Shown here: positions 7,381-16,153 of the stretch, in pieces
Numbering within the stretch: the stretch's first letter is position 1
Layout: the number at the start of each line of letters is the position of its first letter
Assembly: GCA_047614125.1 (NCBI GenBank)
Contig: JBLHHI010000040.1
Span: 1-26,633, forward strand
Length of the DNA stretch: 26,633 bases
Reading direction: 5' to 3'
Source: JBLHHI01 sp047614125
Lineage (GTDB): Bacteria; Bacteroidota; Bacteroidia; NS11-12g; UBA9320
Position numbers and translations under genes: made by a program
Notes under the pieces: generated by a model
The model's input: only the letters and a program-made list of their open reading frames with translations
What the model was told of the DNA's origin: nothing
The model's database searches: none

Positions 7381-10300
7381 TCACTTTCCAATCCCAATTT
7401 GTTTCAATTCATTATTGCCAAATAAGGTTGGAAAATACATCAACTCCACCTTGCTTGGATTTACCGTGTAGCTTCCAGAATACTTGGGCATCACGTCAAT
7501 TTCGAAGGTATACGTTCCAACAGGCAAGTGATCAATGAAGATTACCGTTTTGTTTTTGAAGTATTCGCGATGGCTTTCTCGATGGTAATCAACCCGGTCG
7601 TTTACGTAGGAACATCCAGCGGGAATGGGCACTTCGATTTTAACATAATCGGCTGATTTCAGTACGGTTACCTCTACTTGTAAAACATTGGTCTTTCCTT
7701 CCAGCAATGGGCCGTTTTTAAATTGAGTTTGTATTCCAAATACCGAATCACTTCGTTCCGGCTTGGGATCAAAATACGTTTGAAAAATTGTTCCATAACA
7801 TCGGCCATTGCCCTGTCCAACAATTCGCAAAGGTTGAGATGAATTTGTTACAAAAGCTTTGTTGAAAGCCAAGGGCTTTAATCCGCTTCCGGTATCCACA
7901 CTGCAACTAAAGACTTGAGTTCCTTCTCGTCGAGCAATTAAATCATCCAAAATGGTTTCAAAAACATCCATGGTTAAGTACGTGTTTAAGCCGTTTCGGT
8001 AGTTTTGAAGTTGGTTTTGGAGGAGGAAGGCTTCAATACTTTGCAGTTCAGTTTCATGGCCAATTTCTTTTAAAAGTCGATAAGCCTTGCAAGTCTGTTC
8101 GATGTAGAAATGTCCAAAATCGGCTGAATCTTGACCCCAATATCGGTTTCCAAGAATATCCTTTGTGCTCAGCGATAAAATGGTTGAGACAGCATGCTGC
8201 TGTCCTTCTAAGACGTTCTGCAGATTGTGTAGCGAAAGCTGCTGTCTCAATAAAGCCCGTTCTGAAGGATGCGCTCGATTAAGAACTTCCAAATGACTGC
8301 CAAAAGGGAAATCCGAGTGCAAATCCAATAAGGCTTTAAATATGGTTAATCGATCGTCTACATTGGCGAAGGCAAACTGATTGCTGAGATACAGCGAGGC
8401 TCCATCCACCATCGATTTAGTATCCTCCAACTTTGAAGCTTGCAGTGCCTTGGCAATGTAGCCCGTCATCCAAACATTGGTTTGTCCGCGCCCCCACCAA
8501 GACCAAGAACCATCCTCCAACTGATTGTCTTTCAGCTTTTTAACATACTTTTTTAGGTCTCGATCAACGTGTTTAATGGTTACATCATCGGGAGCCAAAA
8601 CTTCCAGTTTTTTAAGCAAAACTAAGGCGCGAACCTTACTGGCCATTTGCTCGTTGCAGTTGTATTCAAATTCGGCTACTTTTTGCAAGTGATCAATGGC
8701 AATGTTGAGCGGTTGACTGTACACGACCAAGGTTGAACTTCCTTTTAATTGAGGAGTGTAGCTTAGTTCTTTGTTGGACGTAATGGATCCAAAAACACCG
8801 ACGTGCTTTTGCAATCCAATGGGATAAATGGGGATTTTTCGAAGCTCACCATCTTTGTAATTTTCGGCATTTCGTAAGCCAAACTCTACTGCCATTTCGG
8901 TACTTGAATATTCATCGGCCGTTATGCTGAAACGTTTAAAATAAGAGCGAGAAAGGGTGGTATCCAAAATGAAAAGCGGTTTGTTTTGAGAAACAAAAGA
9001 AAGCTGAACCTTCTGGTCCTTCCCACTTAAGTTTACAACTTCTGCAATGAGTTGGGTTTCATCACCTTCCACCAAAAAGCGCGGAGTACTTAACTGAGCC
9101 ATTAAGGCCTTATAACTTTTAAGACTTGCCGTGGCGCTGCCGGTAAAACAATCGTTGTTCATGGCTAAAATCCTTGATTCCCAGCTGGTTATGTCGGAAG
9201 GAAAGGTCACCTTAAACGAAGCGAATCCTTGATCGTTGGTGCGAATTCCTGTGCGGAAATACGCCAAATCAGAGAAATTATCGCGATTACCCGAAGCCAG
9301 TGGATTCAATTCCAACGTTGGCAAAACCATGGAATCAAGTTGTACTTTTCGATCTTCGTTTTTATCGGATTTGATGTTCTTGCTCTTTCCAACATAGCCA
9401 TAACTTATCGATTTGTTACCTAATACATAATTCTCATAAACCCCGTCATCTTCATACGAATCAGCACGCAAAGCATGGAAATCGTTATTATCACTCGCAC
9501 TCGCACTCGCATAAAGCCTTTTCTCATTCAAATTTTCCAGTTGATGCCCGTTTTTCAAATCACCGTATAGAATTGGGTGCGGGCTGCTCAGAGATGGATT
9601 GTAATACTTTCGGTTCAGGCAATGGGCATCTATACTGATTTTGGGTTGGGCATCCGCGCCCGGATTGAAAAAGTAGGATCCCTTTATGGTATCTTGGGTT
9701 TGGCAATTTGACGCAACCCACCAACGAACTTCTTGCGCAGTGTTAAGCGGAATAAAGACACAACGATTTTCAATCCGCTTAATCGCAATCACTTCATTGT
9801 GTTCAACCGACTCAATACCAAGTTGTACGTAGTATATATTTGGCTCATTATCAATGAAAAGCACAAGGCCCTGTTTTCCAGCAACCTTTTTAAGAAAAAT
9901 ATTTTCTATGCTGATGGATTCAATTTCAGCGCGCAGCTTATTCCATGGTTTTTTGAGGGTATCGTAGGTAACTGGAATGTAGTTTCTGCCTCCGGACTTT
10001 ATTTCAAAGATGTTGGAACGTAGGTAGCTATCAACATTGCGCTGTACCAAGGAATATTGCCCAGTCGCTGTTTGAAAATTTGAAAGCGACGGCAGATAAG
10101 ACCACTGCTCGGAGGTATGATTGAAGAGGAAACCTTCGCCGTTCAAAAAGCCAAAGCATTCTGAAGTCAATTGGGGTTCATTTTTCGACGCATACATAAA
10201 ATTCGAATAGTGAAGCGCCTTTTCTGGTGGTTTAAAGTTAGCAAGAAGCTCTTTTGCGGCCGTTGAATAATGAAGTTCGAGATGATCGTAACTGGTAGTC

Positions 10301-12933
10301 AAGTCCTTGATTTTTAAACTTTTATACTTCTTTTGATCGAGAATAATCTCAATTTCTAAACCCGTAAAAACATAGGTGTATTGTGCTTGCTTGATGATGG
10401 AATAACTGTTTCCCGATTGATCATAAAGGGTTATTTTTTCTCCGGGATAGGCAAGTACAGTTCGATGATTTTCACCATACCAGCTAAATGAATAATAGGT
10501 AGGTGCATCAACACCAACCTGTATCATTCGCAGGGTGCCCGATTTATCTTGAATGGTTGTGAGCTGGTTTACGGTTTTTATAACATCTTCTTTTTTCATT
10601 TTACAACCTGCTTTTGTTTGCAAAGGGAGAGCGTCAATGTAGGCGCGATCCAATGAAATAATGAGTTTTTGATTGGTCATAATTTCAACCATCCCTATGT
10701 AGTAGATTCGGTTGTAACTCCTAAAATGGATGTATTGCTTTCCAGATGTAAGAGGAATGGAATTGGGTAAGTCAGCATTTTGGTCGTAACACAAAACGTC
10801 GTTGCAAAAGATCTGCTGCACCTGTTTAGGCTGCCCCTTGTCAAACACAAAGACGGCCAATTGTCCGGTTGCATCTGAATTGTTAACAATGGGTAAATAC
10901 GTTCTAACCAGCTCTTTTTGAGGATTGTACATCTTGTAGAAGTCGTCATCCGATAAACCGCTGGCATCCAACCAAGCTTGGTTTATTGGGTCACCTTTAC
11001 TTCTAAGTTTTGGATGGAGCAGCTGTTCTTTACTCCTAGCCATTTGTTGTCGAGTCATTCCCAAATAGGGCATGTGGTAGCTGGGAAGTGCTTCGAAGTT
11101 TTTATTGACTCCCGCAGCTGTGATGACTACATTTTTTAAGGGTACTCCCAAATAATCCATCGCTTGAACTCCAATTTCAACTTCCTGGCCTGGGTAAATG
11201 GTTTTGGGTTGTTGGATGCTCAAATGGATGTTCTTTTCAGCAACGGTAGAGGTTTCAATTAAATTATTAAATCGACCGTTCCACAAAAAAGAGATTTCAA
11301 GGGATATGGATTTGTCGCCATTTGTTGGATAGGCCCAACGCATTTCAGCATTGATTTTACTGCCGGATGCAATGACCTTTTTACCCAGATAGGCTGTGTA
11401 GAAAACACCAACATGAATTCGATTATCGAAGGAAAAAAGAACGGAATCTTTGGTACGTTTTTGGATTAGATGGACGTTCGAATAATTATATACATTCGCC
11501 GAAAGATCTTTATACCGTGCTTCAAAGTCTGTTTGTCGGGCGTCTATTTTACGAACATAGGGCACCTGAACTGTGTCGTAATCTTGATTTTCATTCACAT
11601 TCGACCGAACCGCTACCCAGGCGTTATGAATCGTATCCTTATCTTGTAAAAGATTGATAAACAAATGATTATCAATGATATCCATAACTAGACGTTTCTT
11701 TCCAGTCCGACTTAACGTATAGTATTGGGTCTCGTAAAACACTTCATTCGTAGGGGTTGTAAGAGTCAAATTCAGAGAAAGTGAACCATCAACCTTTGGT
11801 ATCATTTTCGAAGGAAGCGCCAAGTGCAACCAACCGTCGTTTTGGAATACAGTATCTAAGTTCCATATGGTATCGGAAGACAAAACCAAGTGCTCAGCAA
11901 CGTCGCTCACATTATACAGATTGGCCACACATTTAATGGTAGTTCCAATCTTTGTAATTTTATTGGCATCGTGAGCAGTAATATAAATATGCGCAGAATC
12001 ACTTGCACCTATGGTTGTGCTAAATGTTTGGACAGAGACCGTGGTTTTTTGCAACTCGTAATCTTCCAACTCAAACCATAAGGCCGTCTGGTCATCCAAC
12101 AAAACTCGGTACCTGGTATTCAGCGGAAGGGAGTCGCCCAGCACAAGTTGCATAAATACCACGCCATTAACTACCTCAATCTTGGTTTGATGAAGTACTT
12201 GATCTCGGTAGTTTACTTGTGCAATGAGATGAGCTGTCAAGAAGCCGTTAAAGGCCTTGTTTTTTTCTACCATATAGCCTCCCAGCCGCAAGGTATCCAA
12301 CGGCCTATATTTAGGCTGACTTAACAAAAAGCTTCCTTGTAGGTTGTTGTACTTATTGTTTTTGTCTTTTTTAAGCCTTTGCTTTCCGCTGCCATATGCC
12401 CAGTAATCGGAGGTTAAATCGTATAGGCAAAATGAACCTTCAGATTCTACCATTACATAGTTGTACTTGCCGCTAGGAACAAGGTAGATTTCGTCGGAGC
12501 CGATGTATTTTGCTTTCTTTTGATCAAACCAAACCTTTGCTTCTTTATTCCAGGTTTTGCCCGTTGTGCTATTTAAGATCTTGCATCCCGTATGTTCTTC
12601 TAAATTAATGGGATAGGGCTTGAAATCTAGGTTGTAAAACACTTCTGAGCTCAAGGTGTGATCAACCATGGTTATTCGTAGAAAAGTTCCTTTAGGCAGG
12701 CTGTCTTGCGGTGTAATTCCATCCCGACCATGAAAAATTGAGGTGGCAAGAATCTCCTTTTTCGGTTTCCATTTACCCACACTAAAATCTATGAGTTGTT
12801 GCTTGGAAACAGGCACTAAGTAATATTCGGAAGGATGGTTTTTTACGGTTTGAGCATTAACGATTGAACAAAGCGCTGCAAGAAATAAAGCGCTTGTAAA
12901 CGATGCCCAAAATCCATGTAGAGAAGATTGCAT
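7381..12933 (-). CDS. Very large alpha-2-macroglobulin-family protein (MG domains plus thioester domain)
   Basis: 1850 residues with a signal peptide (hydrophobic about 12-24, likely cleavage at VNA|Q). Cys22 is preceded by Leu rather than a small residue, so it is a poor lipobox and the protein is probably periplasmic rather than lipidated. The N-terminal two thirds is a run of macroglobulin beta domains. About residues 1225-1300 form the A2M signature (TFPSDITSWESRILAMNND, then TPRFLVEGDETQL). The thioester motif is YNCNEQ with Cys1426 and Gln1429, so a Cys-Gln thioester remains possible. An alpha-helical thioester domain follows (LEDGSWSWWGRG..WMTGYIAKAL), then a C-terminal receptor-binding-like beta domain. 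Family role: trapping proteases that attack the envelope. No PBP1C gene is adjacent, unlike the E. coli yfhM arrangement. An in-frame six-base repeat gives the Ser-Ala run at about 1142-1147. Confidence 0.9.
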   Translation of the reverse strand: MQSSLHGFWASFTSALFLAALCSIVNAQTVKNHPSEYYLVPVSKQQLIDFSVGKWKPKKEILATSIFHGRDGITPQDSLPKGTFLRITMVDHTLSSEVFYNLDFKPYPINLEEHTGCKILNSTTGKTWNKEAKVWFDQKKAKYIGSDEIYLVPSGKYNYVMVESEGSFCLYDLTSDYWAYGSGKQRLKKDKNNKYNNLQGSFLLSQPKYRPLDTLRLGGYMVEKNKAFNGFLTAHLIAQVNYRDQVLHQTKIEVVNGVVFMQLVLGDSLPLNTRYRVLLDDQTALWFELEDYELQKTTVSVQTFSTTIGASDSAHIYITAHDANKITKIGTTIKCVANLYNVSDVAEHLVLSSDTIWNLDTVFQNDGWLHLALPSKMIPKVDGSLSLNLTLTTPTNEVFYETQYYTLSRTGKKRLVMDIIDNHLFINLLQDKDTIHNAWVAVRSNVNENQDYDTVQVPYVRKIDARQTDFEARYKDLSANVYNYSNVHLIQKRTKDSVLFSFDNRIHVGVFYTAYLGKKVIASGSKINAEMRWAYPTNGDKSISLEISFLWNGRFNNLIETSTVAEKNIHLSIQQPKTIYPGQEVEIGVQAMDYLGVPLKNVVITAAGVNKNFEALPSYHMPYLGMTRQQMARSKEQLLHPKLRSKGDPINQAWLDASGLSDDDFYKMYNPQKELVRTYLPIVNNSDATGQLAVFVFDKGQPKQVQQIFCNDVLCYDQNADLPNSIPLTSGKQYIHFRSYNRIYYIGMVEIMTNQKLIISLDRAYIDALPLQTKAGCKMKKEDVIKTVNQLTTIQDKSGTLRMIQVGVDAPTYYSFSWYGENHRTVLAYPGEKITLYDQSGNSYSIIKQAQYTYVFTGLEIEIILDQKKYKSLKIKDLTTSYDHLELHYSTAAKELLANFKPPEKALHYSNFMYASKNEPQLTSECFGFLNGEGFLFNHTSEQWSYLPSLSNFQTATGQYSLVQRNVDSYLRSNIFEIKSGGRNYIPVTYDTLKKPWNKLRAEIESISIENIFLKKVAGKQGLVLFIDNEPNIYYVQLGIESVEHNEVIAIKRIENRCVFIPLNTAQEVRWWVASNCQTQDTIKGSYFFNPGADAQPKISIDAHCLNRKYYNPSLSSPHPILYGDLKNGHQLENLNEKRLYASASASDNNDFHALRADSYEDDGVYENYVLGNKSISYGYVGKSKNIKSDKNEDRKVQLDSMVLPTLELNPLASGNRDNFSDLAYFRTGIRTNDQGFASFKVTFPSDITSWESRILAMNNDCFTGSATASLKSYKALMAQLSTPRFLVEGDETQLIAEVVNLSGKDQKVQLSFVSQNKPLFILDTTLSRSYFKRFSITADEYSSTEMAVEFGLRNAENYKDGELRKIPIYPIGLQKHVGVFGSITSNKELSYTPQLKGSSTLVVYSQPLNIAIDHLQKVAEFEYNCNEQMASKVRALVLLKKLEVLAPDDVTIKHVDRDLKKYVKKLKDNQLEDGSWSWWGRGQTNVWMTGYIAKALQASKLEDTKSMVDGASLYLSNQFAFANVDDRLTIFKALLDLHSDFPFGSHLEVLNRAHPSERALLRQQLSLHNLQNVLEGQQHAVSTILSLSTKDILGNRYWGQDSADFGHFYIEQTCKAYRLLKEIGHETELQSIEAFLLQNQLQNYRNGLNTYLTMDVFETILDDLIARREGTQVFSCSVDTGSGLKPLAFNKAFVTNSSQPLRIVGQGNGRCYGTIFQTYFDPKPERSDSVFGIQTQFKNGPLLEGKTNVLQVEVTVLKSADYVKIEVPIPAGCSYVNDRVDYHRESHREYFKNKTVIFIDHLPVGTYTFEIDVMPKYSGSYTVNPSKVELMYFPTLFGNNELKQIGIGK
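9492..9511. repeat. In-frame hexanucleotide repeat in the macroglobulin gene
   Basis: Three tandem ACTCGC steps on the plus strand encode alternating Ala and Ser on the minus strand. The period is a multiple of three, so copy-number changes would alter length without a frameshift. It lies in a linker before the A2M domain. Confidence 0.7.
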
Positions 12934-13094
12934 AGAGGTATAACGTTGGAAGTTAACAATGTTACAAAAATGGAAAGGGATATGTGCAATGGTATTGCTA
13001 AATCTACTTCGTTGAAGTGATTCATATCAACCTTACATTTCAATTCTCAATTGCTTTATCAGTTACCTCGGTTTTTCCCAATTGTCGTTTAGGG

Positions 13095-13218
13095 CTAGTG
13101 CCGCCCAGACGTGCTGCGCAGTCTGGATCAAGACATTCGACGAAGTCGAATCGTCTTGGCGTTGTGTGAAGGAGGTGATTTGGGAGGGCGTGCCGCGCAG
13201 GCATGCAGCAGTCCCAAA
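13095..13218 (+). repeat. Dispersed hairpin-rich repeat, copy A (complete)
   Basis: The fullest copy. Left half: CCCAGACG (13104-13111), GGATC, then a 13 bp stem-loop 13129-13158 (CAAGACATTCGAC, loop GAA, GTCGAATCGTCTTG, one bulged G). Right half: 13153-13201, which matches 6450-6498. TTTGGGA (13179-13185) pairs perfectly with TCCCAAA (13212-13218). The left half is repeated in inverted orientation at 13298-13346. Confidence 0.7.
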
Positions 13219-13293
13219 TGCAGCGCTTCATTATTTTTTAAGCCTTTCTTGTTTCGTTCTGTTGGCTAAAAGAATGAAAACCGGGGTATGGGG

Positions 13294-13346
13294 CCATAGA
13301 CGATTCACTAAAAGTGAATGTCTAGATCCCGACCAAAGCGTCTGGG
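13294..13346 (-). repeat. Dispersed hairpin-rich repeat, copy B (left half, inverted)
   Basis: On the minus strand it reads CCCAGACG (13346-13339), then GGATC (13329-13325), then AGACATTC..GAATCGTCT, the same block order as copy A. The stem-loop occupies 13298-13323. Compared with copy A, the three loop-proximal pairs change from GAC/GTC to ACT/AGT, so pairing is kept while sequence differs. Confidence 0.65.
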
Positions 13347-13473
13347 CTGGTAAGCCCTAAGCGACGATACTTAAAATTATATAATGCAAATTAGACACGA
13401 TGAAAGCCCCTCACTCTGCTGGAACTAGGCGAGTGCTTGCTCAAACCTTGCTCAAAAAAAAATAAACCAACAC

Positions 13474-15192
13474 CTACCCTTCCGGTACCACAACTTCCTC
13501 AAACGCCAATAAAAACAAATGAATCGTTTCGAAGTCAAATCGTCCTTTGCATTTGTCAAAAAGTGCCTTCGAACTCATGTAGCCATTGTCTAAGAAATGC
13601 TCCGGTTTATTTTTAGCCAACAATGCTTCATAGGCGGTTTTCAGCACATCAACGCTTGCAATGTCTTTTTGAATACGCGTAAAATCCATATTCTTTCCTT
13701 CTCGCTTTAACCGAACTAAATGGCTTACAATGGTATTGGTTGTGAGCACCCGTTCTTCGGCAATTTTTTGGATGGAAAGTCCTGTTTCGTACAATTCTTC
13801 AGTGAGCTGAAAGGTAGATTTCTTGCTCTTTTTTAGTTTGCGCTTTTCGGCCAGCTTTTTAATTTGTCGTTGGTCAATCAATCCACCACACGCCAATACA
13901 AAGGCATTGTGATTTTTCTCTAATACACTTGTTTCCAGCGCTTTGTCAACGGCATCACTCAGTTCTGCGAAGCGTTTGTCTGCTTTTAAAGCAAGCTCAT
14001 CCACTTCCAAAGCTACTTCGTTATAACCCAAGAGTCGCAGGCCTTCTAAGTCTTTCAATCTTGAAAGAGCCACATAGCCCTGGCCCTTTTCAAAAGTTTT
14101 AGTCAAGTCAACTTCGGCCGAATCGAGGGTCATTCCTTGGCTTTTATGCACAGTAATGGCCCAAGCCAATCGGAGGGGAACTTGAGAATACGAAGCCAGT
14201 GTTTTGCCGCTTTCATCTTCAATCGACCACACTTCGGGTTCCGCTTCGATCGTCCTTCCAGAGTCGAGTTGAATGAGCGGGTAACTGTTTTCTCCCGAAA
14301 ATCCAACCACAGTACCCAAGGTTCCGTTCATATACCCTTTTTCAAAGTTGTTTTTCACAAACATTACCCGGGCATTCTCTTTTAAAGCTAGGTTTTCAGG
14401 CGCTAGTACTTGTTTGGCCAACATTTCTTTCAATCCATCTCTGCCCTTAATTTCGGCGCTAAACACCTCATTTTCACCGGCAATAGTTTCTAACTCTTCT
14501 CCATTTACTCGATCAACATCGTAGTTGTGACTATACAAACGGGTTGGGGTGGTTTTGAATTTGGTGTAAACGGCCTCATCTAAGATCGATTTGCTTTCGG
14601 CCGAAACTTCGCCCGTTCTAATCTCGTTAAGCAAGAGGTTGAGTTCGTTATCGGTTTGTCGAAATTGTTGAGTGAGATAGCACACGTGCAGTTTGGCTTC
14701 GACCCAAGCCGGGGCCATAAAAGCAAATTTTTGCCGATTGGTTTCTTCGTTTTTGGTTACCGGAGGAAGTTGAAAGAAATCGCCCGAGAAAACCACTTGA
14801 ATACCCCCAAAGGGCTCTTCATTTTCATTAAAATACTTTAGAATGTCGTTGAGCATGTCTACTTGTTTTCGATGCAACATCGAAATTTCGTCGAGGATTA
14901 ACACCTTCACCTTCGTGAGGTTTTTAACGAGGTAGGATCGATCTTTCAAGGCAAGAAGATCGTGATACGATAATTCTTCTTTAACCCCCATTCCAGACCA
15001 GGAGTGGATGGTTTGACCGTTCATGTGAGTGGCCGCAATGCCGGTTGAAGCCGTGATGGCTGTCGGTACCTTGCGCGCCTGCAAATACGAGATGTACTTG
15101 TTGAGAACGTACGTTTTTCCAGTACCGGCCGAGCCGGTGATAAATACGTTACGCCCCGATTTTAGGATGGCTAGTGCTTTTTCTTGGTTCAT
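13474..15192 (-). CDS. PIF1-like superfamily 1 DNA helicase with C-terminal HTH
   Basis: 572 residues. Helicase motifs in order: Walker A GSAGTGKT at 20-27, motif Ia (TASTGIAA), Walker B ILDEISM near 97-103, motif III GDFFQLPPV, motif V WAITVHKSQGMTLD and motif VI YVALSRLKDLEGL. This is the PIF1/RecD-like layout of an ATP-dependent 5'-3' helicase. The last 130 residues carry a helix-turn-helix of the kind found at the end of RecQ/PIF1-like proteins (LTEELYETGLSIQKIAEERV..HLVRLKREG). It probably works on replication forks or structured DNA in the cytoplasm; the exact role is not known. A good promoter sits in the 54 bp gap to terC, so it can be transcribed on its own. No symbol is given because these proteins are not orthologous to a named bacterial gene. 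Confidence 0.9.
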   Translation of the reverse strand: MNQEKALAILKSGRNVFITGSAGTGKTYVLNKYISYLQARKVPTAITASTGIAATHMNGQTIHSWSGMGVKEELSYHDLLALKDRSYLVKNLTKVKVLILDEISMLHRKQVDMLNDILKYFNENEEPFGGIQVVFSGDFFQLPPVTKNEETNRQKFAFMAPAWVEAKLHVCYLTQQFRQTDNELNLLLNEIRTGEVSAESKSILDEAVYTKFKTTPTRLYSHNYDVDRVNGEELETIAGENEVFSAEIKGRDGLKEMLAKQVLAPENLALKENARVMFVKNNFEKGYMNGTLGTVVGFSGENSYPLIQLDSGRTIEAEPEVWSIEDESGKTLASYSQVPLRLAWAITVHKSQGMTLDSAEVDLTKTFEKGQGYVALSRLKDLEGLRLLGYNEVALEVDELALKADKRFAELSDAVDKALETSVLEKNHNAFVLACGGLIDQRQIKKLAEKRKLKKSKKSTFQLTEELYETGLSIQKIAEERVLTTNTIVSHLVRLKREGKNMDFTRIQKDIASVDVLKTAYEALLAKNKPEHFLDNGYMSSKALFDKCKGRFDFETIHLFLLAFEEVVVPEG

Positions 15193-15196
15193 ACTA

Positions 15197-15228
15197 CAAA
15201 ATTAAACGATACCAAGTGGGATGTCCAA
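15197..15228 (-). promoter_or_regulatory. Promoter of the PIF1-like helicase, leaderless geometry
   Basis: On the minus strand TTG (15228-15226), 21 bp, then TAATTTTG (15204-15197), an exact match to the Bacteroidota consensus. The ATG begins 4 bp after the -7 box, which would place +1 on or next to the A of ATG. Confidence 0.65.
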
Positions 15229-15246
15229 ACTTACACCTTAAATCTT

Positions 15247-16023
15247 TTATTTTGAAAGTTTTTTGGACAGCTTTTTCTGGTACTTCGATTGAACGATGTC
15301 GGTAAGAACAAGGATGGTTATTACAAAGTAAAAAGTGGTTTTGTTCATGTGGGTAATCGCATTGTTAAAGATGTGGAGATCAGCGAGTTCGCCTCCTTCA
15401 GTAATCAACATTATTCCAACTACAAAGAGCACAAAGAGTCCCAAAACCTCATACATTCTGTTCTTTTGTAAGAAGGCCGAAACCTTATCGGCCAGCCATA
15501 TCATTAATATTCCACCAATCACGATGGCAATGGCCATAATGGCAAAAACTTTGGACAAGGCCATGGCGCTTAAGATGGAATCGAACGAAAAAACCAAATT
15601 TATCAAGACAATCCAAATGATTACACTTGTAGATGACTTGGGCTTGGCATTTTCATCACGATCTTCTGTTTCGTTGCTCATCATATGCCAGATTTCTTTC
15701 ATGGCCGTGTAGAGGATGAAAATCCCTCCAACCAAAACAATAACACTGTGCAGGTTAAAATGACCTTCAACAACATCCGGAACATTGAACGTAAGCAAAT
15801 CTATTTTCACATATCCGATGAGGTTCATTAATCCAAACAATAAGGCAATACGCAAAAAGATGGCAACGCCGATGCCTATTTTCCGAACCTTACTTTGTTC
15901 ATCGAGTGGTGCTTTTTTCGATTCCAGTGAAATATAAAGGAGATTATCAAAACCCAGCACGGCCTGTAAAAGGATGAGCATGATTAAGTCGCCAAGATTT
16001 TCGAGTGTAAGTAAATCAGCCAT
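15247..16023 (-). CDS. TerC-family integral membrane protein
   Basis: 258 residues with seven or so hydrophobic segments. It holds the two intramembrane acidic motifs of the family, GFDNLLYI at 24-31 and FSFDSILSA with Asp148. A charged cytoplasmic loop (NETEDRDENAKPKSS, about 114-128) separates the two halves. TerC proteins are polytopic membrane proteins linked to tellurite resistance and, in several bacteria, to manganese export during protein secretion; which applies here cannot be told, and no other ter genes are nearby. Its start faces a divergent gene across a 130 bp AT-rich gap. A minus-strand TATACTTG in that gap resembles the -7 box (one mismatch) but lacks a good -33 partner. Confidence 0.9.
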   Translation of the reverse strand: MADLLTLENLGDLIMLILLQAVLGFDNLLYISLESKKAPLDEQSKVRKIGIGVAIFLRIALLFGLMNLIGYVKIDLLTFNVPDVVEGHFNLHSVIVLVGGIFILYTAMKEIWHMMSNETEDRDENAKPKSSTSVIIWIVLINLVFSFDSILSAMALSKVFAIMAIAIVIGGILMIWLADKVSAFLQKNRMYEVLGLFVLFVVGIMLITEGGELADLHIFNNAITHMNKTTFYFVITILVLTDIVQSKYQKKLSKKLSK

Positions 16024-16153
16024 TTGACATAAAATTTATTAGATGCTTTATATAATGAGGCACAAGTATAAATATTATTGTTTTGATGAACTTGAAATTA
16101 TCATTAATATCGCAAAGCAAAATCGTATTAACGCTTCGGTAAACCCTTAAACT

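Larger units (their letters stand above)
12934..13473. other. 540 bp intergenic region rich in repeats
   Basis: The region separates the macroglobulin gene from the helicase gene. It holds copies A and B of the dispersed repeat, a CACTC/GAGTG hairpin (13412-13435), a 9 bp direct repeat CTTGCTCAA with period 11 (13436-13444 and 13447-13455) and a poly-A tract just beyond the helicase stop. The open frames across it are translations of the repeat. I see no gene and no convincing promoter for the macroglobulin gene. Confidence 0.7.

Noticed and set aside
13040..13231. 63-codon minus-strand frame in the repeat region, similar to the frame at 6370-6588
   Set aside because: The shared peptide pattern (ARHALPNHLL-like) comes from translating the dispersed repeat. 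The nucleotide-level hairpins are conserved instead, and the two frames start and end unrelatedly.
15247..16023. Tellurite-resistance operon
   Set aside because: Only a lone TerC-family gene is present, with no terA, terB, terD, terE or terZ, and isolated TerC proteins often serve manganese homeostasis.
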